Shown: one piece after another, positions 1-8,154 of the stretch
Numbering within the stretch: position 1 is the first letter of the stretch
Layout: every line of letters begins with the position of its first letter
DNA from: Candidatus Poribacteria bacterium
GTDB taxonomy: Bacteria; Poribacteria; WGA-4E; WGA-3G
Assembly (NCBI GenBank): GCA_022822085.1
Contig: JAJECK010000111.1
Span: 1 to 46,903 of the forward strand
Length of the DNA: 46,903 nucleotides
Direction of reading: 5' to 3'
Notes under the pieces: model-generated
What the model saw: only the letters and a program-made list of their open reading frames with translations
What the model was told of the DNA's origin: nothing
Databases searched by the model: none
Position numbers and translations under genes: made by a program

Positions 1-329
1 TCTATATGATAACATGACATTATTTCGTCCGTCGGGTAGAAGCGGTAGCGAAACCCGACTTCTTATAGCGTCATGTCGGGTTTCGTTCCTCAACCCGACC
101 TACAATATATTATGACAATTTGTCAATTAGAAATGGTATAAATAGGAAAATAATGGTAGAATAACCGATCTGTGATTTACTGGCAAACACATTTGACAAA
201 ACTTGTCTTTGAAAGGAGGTTTATTACGACTTTTAATGTTATCACCTCCCTAATCTCAAAAACCCTGGTTCAGACAAAAGATCACTACCCAACGTTCAGT
301 CTAAAATATTCCACTGAAACTAAAATCAT
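1..329. other. Intergenic region with inverted repeats
   Basis: No convincing gene is seen. Bases 31-99 contain GTCGGGT and its complement ACCCGAC alternating (31-37, 53-59, 75-81, 93-99), so the stretch can fold into nested hairpins; a related ACCCGACCTAC string recurs near 27,531, so this is probably a dispersed repeat. Bases 214-248 hold AGGAGGT facing ACCTCCC, a Shine-Dalgarno-like palindrome. Short frames next to it would need ATT starts and are not called. Confidence 0.5.
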
Positions 330-357
330 TTGACACATAAACACAGCATGTGATAAT
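330..357 (+). promoter_or_regulatory. Putative sigma70-type promoter of truA
   Basis: TTGACA at 330-335 and GATAAT at 352-357 are separated by 16 bases. Transcription would begin about 34 bases before the truA start. Called by eye from consensus similarity only. Confidence 0.5.
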
Positions 358-397
358 CTTTATGTATTAGTTCACGAAACTGTTTCAATGTGATTTA

Positions 398-1153
398 ATG
401 AGAAATATTAAACTCGTGCTTGAATATGATGGCACAAATTATCATGGATGGCAGAAGCAGCCGAAACTTCCTACAATTCAGGAGACTATTGAAGATGCCC
501 TGACCCAACAGACGAAAACGCCAATACAGATTGTTGGTGCTGGTAGGACAGACACTGGAGTTCATGCTGAAGGACAGGTGGCTAACTTTCACACTGATTC
601 ATCTATCCCGTTATCTGCGTTTCAAAAAGGACTCAATACTATGTTACCGCACGATATTGTTGTATCTGCTGTAGATGAAGTTCCAGCAGATTTTCATGCC
701 CGATTCAGCGCAAAAAGTCGACGATATAGATATACGATTTTGAACCGAGAATATCCATCAGCTCAGCAAAGACATTATGCATATTTTTATTCGGTTCCAA
801 TTAATATTGACTTACTTGATGCAATCTGTCAGAGTATAATTGGAAAATGTGATTTTTCTTCGTTTCAAAAAACAGGAAGTGATAGAATCAATCCTGTGTG
901 TGAGATAATAAATACACGGACATATAAAGTGGATGAATATGTGAACATTGAAATTGAAGCAGATTCGTTTTTGCGTGGAATGGTTCGTGCTATTGTTGGT
1001 ACTGCATTGAAATGCCTAAAGAAGGCATCACATAATAGTGAAACCCCATGTGTACTTTTCCAAAATATTTTGAAAGCTAAGGATAGAGCATCCGCGGGAC
1101 CATCTGCCCCTGCACTTGGTCTATCTCTAATTCATGTTAAATATAACGAGTAA
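398..1153 (+). CDS. truA: tRNA pseudouridine(38-40) synthase TruA
   Basis: This gene encodes the cytoplasmic enzyme that isomerises uridines 38-40 in the anticodon stem-loop of many tRNAs. The 251-residue length is normal for bacterial TruA. The family signature GAGRTDTGVHA lies near residues 47-57 and contains the catalytic aspartate in RTDTG; the N-terminal LEYDGTNYHGWQKQ and the C-terminal FLRGMVRAIVG motif are also present. The ATG at 398 gives the normal N-terminus (MRNIKLVLEYDG), although the ribosome binding site is weak. A likely promoter lies at 330-357. The HD-domain gene follows after 16 bases and may be cotranscribed. Nothing suggests truncation. Confidence 0.95.
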   Translation: MRNIKLVLEYDGTNYHGWQKQPKLPTIQETIEDALTQQTKTPIQIVGAGRTDTGVHAEGQVANFHTDSSIPLSAFQKGLNTMLPHDIVVSAVDEVPADFHARFSAKSRRYRYTILNREYPSAQQRHYAYFYSVPINIDLLDAICQSIIGKCDFSSFQKTGSDRINPVCEIINTRTYKVDEYVNIEIEADSFLRGMVRAIVGTALKCLKKASHNSETPCVLFQNILKAKDRASAGPSAPALGLSLIHVKYNE

Positions 1154-1169
1154 ATAGAATGAGGTATAT

Positions 1170-2183
1170 ATGAACTACACCCAAGTCTTGAATGAATTGG
1201 AAACATTGGTCAATGAAACTTTCGGTCTCTGGGAACATAACCGAGTTGGATTTCAATGGCGACACTATACTTGGAATCACACGATGCGTGTTCGTGCAAT
1301 GAGCATGGAACTGGGTAGACGTGAAGGTGGTGATGTCAAACTACTTGAGGTTGCTGGAACTTTACATGACATTACTAAACGATATGACGGTGTAATCTTG
1401 ACTGATGACAACGGTAAACGTATACTTGACCACAACGGATTTTGGCTAAATGAAACGTTAACCCCTGCCGGACAAAATATAGTTACTGATTTGTACAACA
1501 AACATGAGCTTCACGGAAAGGTTCACCATGAATCTGGTGCTGTTATAACTGAAAATATCTTAGCGATGTATGACTTTGAACCAGAATTTGTTGAAGCAGC
1601 AACAGCGGTTGTTCTTGCGCACCTTAAACCCATGAACCTTACTGCTGAAAACTTCAAATTATTATATGGTAATATAGAAAATCAGATACTATATGATGCA
1701 GATACTATGGATCCGAATATTGGATACACTGGATTTTTCCGTAATATCCATATCCACGCCTATTTCGCGTTACAACGCGGGAATTTTGATTTGGTAGAAT
1801 ATGTGCGGAATCTACCCCGCTGGATTAATTCTAAACAGGAATTTGTTGATAAACTTCTCACTGAATCTGCCCGTGAAGTTGCTCAAGCAAGACAAGATCG
1901 TAATCAGCAACTCTTTTCACAAATGGTTGCCGAATTAGACGATTTGGAGATAAACCGAAAATACGGCTTACTTGGAATAATAGAGTATTTTGTTAGCGAA
2001 ACAGAGGACCCACATTTTCTGAATCAACTGGATTATCTGCAAAACGAATGGCTCCCAGAACGAAAAAAATGGGTCGCCGAAGAGGAGAAAAGTGAATCGG
2101 AACGTGACCGCGCACAATCTGCTATCAACCGTGTAGACAAGTTCTTAACATTACTTGAACAGGAAGGTAAAGGAGAAATATAA
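1170..2183 (+). CDS. HD-domain metal-dependent hydrolase
   Basis: A 337-residue HD-superfamily protein. Candidate metal ligands are His37 (WNHTMR), His66-Asp67 (GTLHDIT), His119/His120 (VHHESGA), His151 (AHLKP) and Asp176/Asp178 (YDADTMD), a spread compatible with a one- or two-metal site. The C-terminal third, from about residue 205, is helical and charged. HD proteins include phosphohydrolases, nucleotidases and a few oxygenases; the sequence does not show which this is. It sits 16 bases after truA and 11 bases before a PhyH dioxygenase, so these two probably form one unit. It is not clearly the PhnZ type, unlike the gene at 32,486-33,088. The substrate is unknown. Confidence 0.75.
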   Translation: MNYTQVLNELETLVNETFGLWEHNRVGFQWRHYTWNHTMRVRAMSMELGRREGGDVKLLEVAGTLHDITKRYDGVILTDDNGKRILDHNGFWLNETLTPAGQNIVTDLYNKHELHGKVHHESGAVITENILAMYDFEPEFVEAATAVVLAHLKPMNLTAENFKLLYGNIENQILYDADTMDPNIGYTGFFRNIHIHAYFALQRGNFDLVEYVRNLPRWINSKQEFVDKLLTESAREVAQARQDRNQQLFSQMVAELDDLEINRKYGLLGIIEYFVSETEDPHFLNQLDYLQNEWLPERKKWVAEEEKSESERDRAQSAINRVDKFLTLLEQEGKGEI

Positions 2184-2194
2184 GGAGAATATAT

Positions 2195-3070
2195 ATGAAT
2201 ATACCAGCACATGACCAACCGAAGCAAGTTGCAACTACCCCACCACCAATTCCTTATCCGGAGGAGTTATATAGTTTTGATACAGTTGCCAATAGTATTT
2301 CTGGTGGTTTTTCATCGGTCTCTGATACTGAAATCCAATACTTTCATCAACACGGTTATCTTGTCATAGAAGATGCATTTTCTCCTGAAGAAATTCAAGA
2401 TGCAATAGATGGCATGGTCCATCTGATGGATGGGAATAACCCTGACTTCCGTGCAATCCAATTTGAGCCTAAACTTGCAAAGCAGAAAGACGAGATGGAT
2501 GCGGATGAACGCCGGGATGCAATCAGAAAGATTTTCAATTTCGTAGACCACGAGTCCCGTCTGAATGCTTTGGCTGCACATTCAAAACTCCTTGATGTGT
2601 TGGAACGGATAATGGGTGATACACCTGTGCTTTTTCAGGATATGGCATTGGTAAAACCAAAGTTGTTTGGATCTGAAAAGCCTTGGCATCAAGATTGTGC
2701 ATACTTTAATTTGGAGGATGGAGCAACTGTAGTCGGTGTATGGATAGCTTTAGACGAAGCGACTGCTGAAAATGGATGTATGCATATCATTCCTGGCTCT
2801 CATAATGAAGGCCCCATGATCCATTTCAAACGGAGAGATTGGCAGATTTGCGATACAGATGTTCCCGTTGCTCGTGATACAATGGTGCCACTGCAACCGG
2901 GAGGTTGTCTATTCTGGCACGGATTGACCCATCATGGGAGTCCTGTCAACCACTCATCGCAACGTCGCCGTGCGCTCCAGTTTCATTATAAACCTGCAAG
3001 TTCTGAAGATATTACGACACAGGATCGGATGGATGTATTTGGAAGTGAAGGAAAGGAGGTAGATTGTTAA
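2195..3070 (+). CDS. Phytanoyl-CoA dioxygenase (PhyH) family protein
   Basis: A predicted Fe(II)/2-oxoglutarate-dependent oxygenase of 291 residues. The iron-binding facial triad is visible as His165-x-Asp167 in PWHQDCAYF and a distal His at 246 or 247 in GLTHHGSP; Arg258/259 (RRRALQF) would hold 2-oxoglutarate. The N-terminal 40 residues are proline-rich and low in complexity; the conserved fold begins near FHQHGYLVIED (about residue 50). The start has a good ribosome binding site (AAGGAG). The family hydroxylates many small substrates, so the substrate cannot be named. The adjacent upstream HD gene suggests a two-step oxidation or hydrolysis. A hairpin at 3,075-3,099 follows the stop. Confidence 0.85.
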   Translation: MNIPAHDQPKQVATTPPPIPYPEELYSFDTVANSISGGFSSVSDTEIQYFHQHGYLVIEDAFSPEEIQDAIDGMVHLMDGNNPDFRAIQFEPKLAKQKDEMDADERRDAIRKIFNFVDHESRLNALAAHSKLLDVLERIMGDTPVLFQDMALVKPKLFGSEKPWHQDCAYFNLEDGATVVGVWIALDEATAENGCMHIIPGSHNEGPMIHFKRRDWQICDTDVPVARDTMVPLQPGGCLFWHGLTHHGSPVNHSSQRRRALQFHYKPASSEDITTQDRMDVFGSEGKEVDC

Positions 3071-3074
3071 ATGG

Positions 3075-3099
3075 AATAGGGTGGATAATCCACCCTATT
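3075..3099. terminator. Perfect 11-bp hairpin between convergent genes
   Basis: AATAGGGTGGA (3075-3085) pairs with its exact complement at 3089-3099 across a 3-base loop. It lies between the convergent PhyH and Gfo/Idh genes. It lacks a clear T-tract on either strand, so it may be a weak bidirectional terminator or an mRNA 3'-end stabiliser. Confidence 0.5.
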
Positions 3100-3140
3100 A
3101 GAGAGACATAATGTATCTGAGGATACTTAAGCTAAGCCTA

Positions 3141-4190
3141 TTATTTCTGTTCAGGGAACGGTGCTCTGATGTCGTAACGCCCCTCTTTAAACACGGGTAA
3201 CTTTCCGCCTTCAACCAGCAAGTCAAGTGGATTCGGACGCGTTTCTAACGGGAAGGTAACAACGTCTTGTAAACGCACAGATTCGTAGAATGCCATCAAG
3301 ATTTCTATGGTGCAAAGTCCATGTCTGCCAGCGTTTCGGTGTTCATCAACATCGCCTTCAATCCAAGCTAACATTTCAGAAAACTGATTTGGTTCACTTT
3401 GACGGGGTTTGATAGTCTGCCATCCAGCTGCTTTACTGTTCAAAAGTTCAATCGTACCATCGCTGCCCCGACGGAGTTGACCGTCATCACCATAGACTGC
3501 ATCTCCACGTAGACCTGGTCCTGGTAGATCACTTTCATATATTCCACGGATACCGCCTTCAAAACATATTTCAGCCATGCAAAGGTCTTCAGTTCGGACA
3601 CGCCGTTCCCAACGGTCTGTTTTACGTGAAACCTGTCCGATGAGCCATTGCGGGTCAGGATCACCGAGAATAAAACGCATTTCGTCAATTTCGTGTGTCC
3701 CGCGATTTAACAATCCGTGTCCATCACGACGGAGCATCGCTTGTGGTTTTCCAATTGCCCCTTCTTGGATAAGTCTACGAGCTTCACAATTATTAGCACT
3801 GAATCGTCGCTGGTGTCCAACTACTAATTTTGTGCCACTCTTTTCACAAGCGTCCATCATGTCTTGAGCATCGCCAACTGAAGCAGCCATAGGTTTCTCT
3901 GTAATAACGCCTACTACACCATTTTCTGCAGCGGCAATAGTCGGTTCAGCACGGACACTCTGCCATGTAGTGATACTTACAATATCAAGCTCCTCTTTTT
4001 GACACATTTCTTCAAAATCTGTATAATGTGTTTTGAGAGAGAATTCATCTGCAAACTTGGATGCAGATTCCGCGCTGATATCAGAAGCAGTAACGACTTG
4101 TACATTATCAAAACCGTTCCAACTTCTGGCATGTGCACGCCCCATGCCACCACAACCAATTACACCAACACGATATGTTTTATCTGCCAT
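3141..4190 (-). CDS. Gfo/Idh/MocA family oxidoreductase
   Basis: A predicted NAD(P)-dependent sugar or polyol dehydrogenase of 349 residues. The N-terminus carries the Rossmann motif GVIGCGGMGRAHA (about residues 8-20) and the family EKP motif in VITEKPMA, where the Lys is catalytic. The second domain begins near KLVVGHQRRFS. A longer frame exists to 4352, but the ATG at 4190 starts directly before the Rossmann strand and is preceded by GAGGAAA, so it is preferred. The family acts on varied sugars, inositols and dehydrogenated derivatives; the substrate is not evident. It diverges from murA and is convergent with the PhyH gene. Confidence 0.88.
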   Translation of the reverse strand: MADKTYRVGVIGCGGMGRAHARSWNGFDNVQVVTASDISAESASKFADEFSLKTHYTDFEEMCQKEELDIVSITTWQSVRAEPTIAAAENGVVGVITEKPMAASVGDAQDMMDACEKSGTKLVVGHQRRFSANNCEARRLIQEGAIGKPQAMLRRDGHGLLNRGTHEIDEMRFILGDPDPQWLIGQVSRKTDRWERRVRTEDLCMAEICFEGGIRGIYESDLPGPGLRGDAVYGDDGQLRRGSDGTIELLNSKAAGWQTIKPRQSEPNQFSEMLAWIEGDVDEHRNAGRHGLCTIEILMAFYESVRLQDVVTFPLETRPNPLDLLVEGGKLPVFKEGRYDIRAPFPEQK

Positions 4191-4343
4191 CTGATTTTCC
4201 TCAAATATTAGTAAAAAATGTAGAATTAATGATTGCAGTTTACCAAAAATTGATATACAATGCAATGCAATTCTACGAAAAACCTTGAGAACACAATTAC
4301 ATGTGTCTATTTTAATACAATCACTGACAAGCATTTTCCTCAG

Positions 4344-4372
4344 TATACACATATTTGTAACATGATTATAAT
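4344..4372 (+). promoter_or_regulatory. Putative sigma70-type promoter of murA-hisD
   Basis: TATACA (4344-4349, 4 of 6 to consensus) and TATAAT (4367-4372) are 17 bases apart. The leader to murA would be about 78 bases. Called by eye. Confidence 0.45.
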
Positions 4373-4456
4373 TGGCATCGTTTATGCAAGAAAGAAGGTA
4401 ACTAAAGAAATTATTTACAAATTACAACAATTCAAGAACTATATTGAGGAGAAAAA

Positions 4457-5728
4457 ATGCAAAAATTCATCATCAACGGTGGAGCGAGACTTGAGGGAAC
4501 TGTAAAAATTAGTGGATCAAAAAATGCTGTGCTTCCCATAGCAGTTGCTGCTGCTATTCTCGGGGATGGGGTCAGTGTACTACACAATGTACCAAATCTT
4601 ACGGATGTAAAGACACTCAGTGCTGTACTGGAAGGACTTGGTGCGTCAATAAACCGAAAAAACGGTTCTCTCTATATTGAACCGATTAACCGTATGGAAT
4701 ACGAAGCCCCTTATGATCTTGTTCGTAAGATGCGAGCCTCTATCTATGTATTGGGACCGTTAGTTGCTAAGTTGGGTAGAGCAAAAGTTTCTTTTCCCGG
4801 AGGGTGTGCCATCGGACCGCGTCCAGTTGATTTACATATACGGGGTTTAGAGAATTTGAACGCGAATGTAGATGTAAAGAAAGGGTATATTTATGCACAG
4901 TCCGAGAAATTAATCGGTTCTGATATGAATCTTACCGGTCAATATGGTCCCAGTGTTGGTGCTACTGCGAATGTTATGATGGCAGCAACGTTAGCAGAGG
5001 GAACTACAATTATCCGTGGTGCAGCACGTGAACCCCATATAACCGATCTCGCTACATTTCTGAACGCTATGGGAGCAGAAATTGAAGGTATAGGGACATC
5101 TAAATTGACAATACATGGCGTGAAACAGTTACACGGCACGGAACACACTGTAATATCTGACGATATTGAAGCCGGAACATTTATGGTTGCTGGCGCAATA
5201 ACGAATGGTGATGTATTTGTAGAAGGTATCACACACGAACAAATCCCCGCTGTATCAGATAAACTTTCCGAATCAGGAGTGCAATTAAACTGGACCGAAA
5301 CTGGAGTACAGGTAACAACACCCAAAGAACTCAAGGCTGTTGATGTGAAAACTGTGCCATTTCCAGGATTTCCCACTGATATGCAAGCACAAATGATGGG
5401 ATTTCTCAGTGTTGCTTCAGGGAAAAGTATAATCACTGAGAATGTGCATACCGACCGCTTTATACATGCAGCAGAACTAAATAGAATGGGAGCAGACATT
5501 AAACTTGAAGGACGGAAAGCGATTATTAACGGCGTTTCATATCTCAGTGGAGCACCTGTTATGGCATCCGATCTCCGAGCTGGAGCTGTGCTTGTTGTTG
5601 CTGGATTGGCTGCTGCTGGTGAAACCATAGTTTCCCGCATTTATCACATTGACAGAGGATATGAAGCAATAGAGAACAAACTCAATAATCTCGGTGCAGA
5701 TATTGTCAGAGCAGACGACATTACGTAG
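4457..5728 (+). CDS. murA: UDP-N-acetylglucosamine 1-carboxyvinyltransferase MurA
   Basis: MurA transfers enolpyruvate from PEP to UDP-GlcNAc, the first committed step of peptidoglycan synthesis in the cytoplasm. The 423-residue length matches the family. Lys22 and Asn23 in SGSKNAVLPI, the MRAS arginine near 93, and the active-site loop GGCAIGPRPVD are present. The loop residue is Cys117 rather than Asp, the form normally inhibited by fosfomycin. AGGAGAAAAA precedes the ATG. hisD follows after 14 bases, so the two are probably cotranscribed. Its presence indicates a peptidoglycan-making organism. Confidence 0.97.
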   Translation: MQKFIINGGARLEGTVKISGSKNAVLPIAVAAAILGDGVSVLHNVPNLTDVKTLSAVLEGLGASINRKNGSLYIEPINRMEYEAPYDLVRKMRASIYVLGPLVAKLGRAKVSFPGGCAIGPRPVDLHIRGLENLNANVDVKKGYIYAQSEKLIGSDMNLTGQYGPSVGATANVMMAATLAEGTTIIRGAAREPHITDLATFLNAMGAEIEGIGTSKLTIHGVKQLHGTEHTVISDDIEAGTFMVAGAITNGDVFVEGITHEQIPAVSDKLSESGVQLNWTETGVQVTTPKELKAVDVKTVPFPGFPTDMQAQMMGFLSVASGKSIITENVHTDRFIHAAELNRMGADIKLEGRKAIINGVSYLSGAPVMASDLRAGAVLVVAGLAAAGETIVSRIYHIDRGYEAIENKLNNLGADIVRADDIT

Positions 5729-5742
5729 AACCTAATGAGGCA

Positions 5743-7059
5743 ATGGAGCATTCTTTAGATATGTTGCGAATTGTTGAAACTGAAACTTCGGAAACTGAAT
5801 CCTTTCTTGCAAAACTTAACGAACGCGGTAGGTTGTTAGATGAAAATATCCTAAGAACTGTGCGAAAAACTATCAGCGAAGTACAGGATGAAGGTGACAA
5901 AGCAGTTGCACGTTATACACGAAAATATGATGCACCTCGTATCTCGACCAAGGGACTTAAAGTCCAACCTCGCGAGTTTAAACAAGCCTACTCGGATGTC
6001 AAATCAGATTACATTGATGCAATTGGGCATGCTAAGAACAACATAGAAAGTTTTCATAGAAAGCAACTACAAAAATCTTGGGTCTCTACTGAAGATGATG
6101 GTGTTATGTTAGGACACCTAATACATCCACTAAAACGTGTAGGTGTATGTGTTCCATCTGTGAGTCAGCTTCTGGTCTCGTCACTACTAATGAGTGTTAT
6201 ACCGGCTACCGTAGCAGGTGTAGAAGAAATCGCAGTGTGTATGGGACCAATGCGGAATCGTCATATTGATCCTCACATGTTGGTAGCTGCAGCAGAATGT
6301 GGAATTGACGAGATCTATAAATGTGGAGGTGCTCAGGCAATCGCTGCAATGGCTTATGGTACAGAGACTATTCCAGCAGTAGACAAAATTGTTGGACCTG
6401 GGAACTTATTTGTTCAGATGGCAAAAAAAGAGGTATTTGGGCATGTGGGTATTGACAAGTTAGCTGGACCGAGTGAAATCCTTGTAATTGCAGATAGTAC
6501 GGCTGATCCTGATTTTGTCGCTGCGGATCTTATCTCACAGGCTGAACACGGTGCTGAATGCTCTGCTATATTACTGACTCCATCACGAGGCGTTGCTGAA
6601 CAAGTTAAAGGGGCAATAGAACTTCAGGCACAGACGCTTCCAAGACAGTATGAACTTGTAAAAGCATTTGAGAACTATGGAGTTGCAATTATTGTCAGAG
6701 ATTTAACTGAAGCAGTTGAATTCGCCAACAAAATTGCACCTGAACACGTTGAATTACACGTTGAAAATCCGTTTGAGTGGATTGGTGATATACGGAATGC
6801 AGGAGCAATCTTTATAGGTCCTTATTCTCCAGAAGCGGTTGGAGATTATATTGCAGGACCAAACCATATTCTTCCAACCGGTACTGCAGCACGATACGCC
6901 TCATCTCTAAGCGTTGACGACTTTTTGAAGAAGACAAGTCTAATTTCCTATACTAAAACAGCATTGAACAAAGTTACACCAGATGTTGTTAAACTTGCAG
7001 AAGTAGAAGGTTTAGAGGGTCATGCTGCAGCGATGAAAATTAGATTTGAGGACGATTAA
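5743..7059 (+). CDS. hisD: Histidinol dehydrogenase HisD
   Basis: HisD is the Zn- and NAD-dependent enzyme that oxidises histidinol to histidine in two steps. The 438-residue protein carries KIVGPGNLFV, KLAGPSEILVIAD and SQAEHGAEC, and the catalytic Glu-His pair in APEHVELH plus the later His in AGPNHILPTG. The first ATG (5743) has GAGG just upstream; a second at 5761 would remove six residues and is also possible. No other his genes are in the window. Pairing with murA is a scattered-operon arrangement rather than a his operon. Confidence 0.96.
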   Translation: MEHSLDMLRIVETETSETESFLAKLNERGRLLDENILRTVRKTISEVQDEGDKAVARYTRKYDAPRISTKGLKVQPREFKQAYSDVKSDYIDAIGHAKNNIESFHRKQLQKSWVSTEDDGVMLGHLIHPLKRVGVCVPSVSQLLVSSLLMSVIPATVAGVEEIAVCMGPMRNRHIDPHMLVAAAECGIDEIYKCGGAQAIAAMAYGTETIPAVDKIVGPGNLFVQMAKKEVFGHVGIDKLAGPSEILVIADSTADPDFVAADLISQAEHGAECSAILLTPSRGVAEQVKGAIELQAQTLPRQYELVKAFENYGVAIIVRDLTEAVEFANKIAPEHVELHVENPFEWIGDIRNAGAIFIGPYSPEAVGDYIAGPNHILPTGTAARYASSLSVDDFLKKTSLISYTKTALNKVTPDVVKLAEVEGLEGHAAAMKIRFEDD

Positions 7060-7135
7060 TTTCTATCAAATATACCCGTTCTGTCATTACTATGTAATTT
7101 GTTATCTATATAAATCTCTAACAAATACAAACAAA

Positions 7136-7807
7136 ATGCAAAATCATCTATCTAATTCAGAACATACGACACCAGTTGCAACTTTTTCCATAGTTGGATA
7201 TGATCCGAACAATGGTGATTTAGGTATAGCAGTGCAATCAAAGTTTTTCGCTGTAGGGGCTGTGGTTCCTTGGGCGGAAGCGGGTGTAGGGGCTATCGCA
7301 ACTCAATCTTGGGCAAATACTACCTACGGTCCCAGAGGATTACAGTTACTGAAAATTGGACTTACGTCAGAGCAGGCATTGGAACACCTCATAAAAGATG
7401 ATCCCGATAAGGAATTACGGCAAGTTGGTATCGTAGATGCTTCAGGCAATGCTACCCACTACACAGGCACTAAATGCAACGATTGGGCAGGTGCTGTATC
7501 TGGTAAACATTACACTGCACAAGGAAATATCCTCACTGGCGAAGATGTCGTCCAAGCAATGGGTGAATCATTTGAACATACTGACGGTGAATTGGCAGAC
7601 AAACTATTATCCGCACTCGTGGCTGGACAAGAAAATGGTGGAGATAAACGGGGGCAACAGTCAGCTGCACTTCTTGTTGTTCGCAAAAATGGTGGTTATA
7701 GTGGTTTCAATGATAGATATATTGATTTGCGAGTTGATGATGCTGATAAACCAATACAAGAACTTGAACGTCTCTTAAAAATACATAAACAATTTTATTC
7801 GCAATAA
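7136..7807 (+). CDS. DUF1028 family protein (putative Ntn-hydrolase fold)
   Basis: A 223-residue protein that matches the DUF1028 pattern: ATFSIVGYDP, DLGIAVQSKFFAVGAVVPWA and GVGAIATQSWAN. The family is thought to adopt an Ntn-hydrolase-like fold, but its reaction is not established. The open frame extends upstream to 7046 and overlaps hisD, yet that extension is non-conserved and the family begins near the ATG at 7136. No strong ribosome binding site precedes either start. There is no signal peptide, so it is probably cytoplasmic. A good terminator follows at 7960-7993. Confidence 0.85.
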   Translation: MQNHLSNSEHTTPVATFSIVGYDPNNGDLGIAVQSKFFAVGAVVPWAEAGVGAIATQSWANTTYGPRGLQLLKIGLTSEQALEHLIKDDPDKELRQVGIVDASGNATHYTGTKCNDWAGAVSGKHYTAQGNILTGEDVVQAMGESFEHTDGELADKLLSALVAGQENGGDKRGQQSAALLVVRKNGGYSGFNDRYIDLRVDDADKPIQELERLLKIHKQFYSQ

Positions 7808-7959
7808 ACCTATACACTATAAACTGTTTATATCTGTTACATGACCCAAAACCTTACAAAATAATCAATCTTCTATTTATTCTTAAAAAATCGGCACCAA
7901 TATTCTAAGAGAATTGGTTAATATCCCTGAATTAAACGATATATAAGAATAAACAGAAT

Positions 7960-7993
7960 AAATGAAACCCTGTAGCATTGCAGGGTTTCATTT
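7960..7993 (+). terminator. Rho-independent terminator after the DUF1028 gene
   Basis: A 13-bp stem (7960-7972 with 7981-7993) closes an 8-base loop and runs into a T-rich stretch. It probably ends the murA-hisD-DUF1028 transcript. Confidence 0.75.
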
Positions 7994-8058
7994 TAGGCTA
8001 TTTTATCTGTAATTTACGAATGCCAATCTTGTTTTCTTTACAACGTTGTTATGAAATA

Positions 8059-8067
8059 TGGTATAAT
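8059..8067 (+). promoter_or_regulatory. Extended -10 promoter element
   Basis: TGGTATAAT is an extended -10 with a perfect TATAAT at 8062-8067. No good -35 is seen at the expected distance. It would give a leader of roughly 80 bases for the gene at 8155. Confidence 0.4.
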
Positions 8068-8154
8068 CTAATGCAGATCGCTTAGACTAAAATATCACTC
8101 ACTTCTAAATCTACACTCCATTAACACAATATAAAAATAATCTGAGGTGTCAAG

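Noticed and set aside
4191-4352. 54-residue N-terminal extension of the Gfo/Idh gene
   Set aside because: The extension is non-conserved and a ribosome binding site sits before ATG 4190.
4939-5640. 233-codon minus frame opposite murA
   Set aside because: It is antisense to a well-supported enzyme and shows no family residues.
7046-7135. 30-residue extension of the DUF1028 gene overlapping hisD
   Set aside because: It is non-conserved and the family begins at the ATG at 7136.
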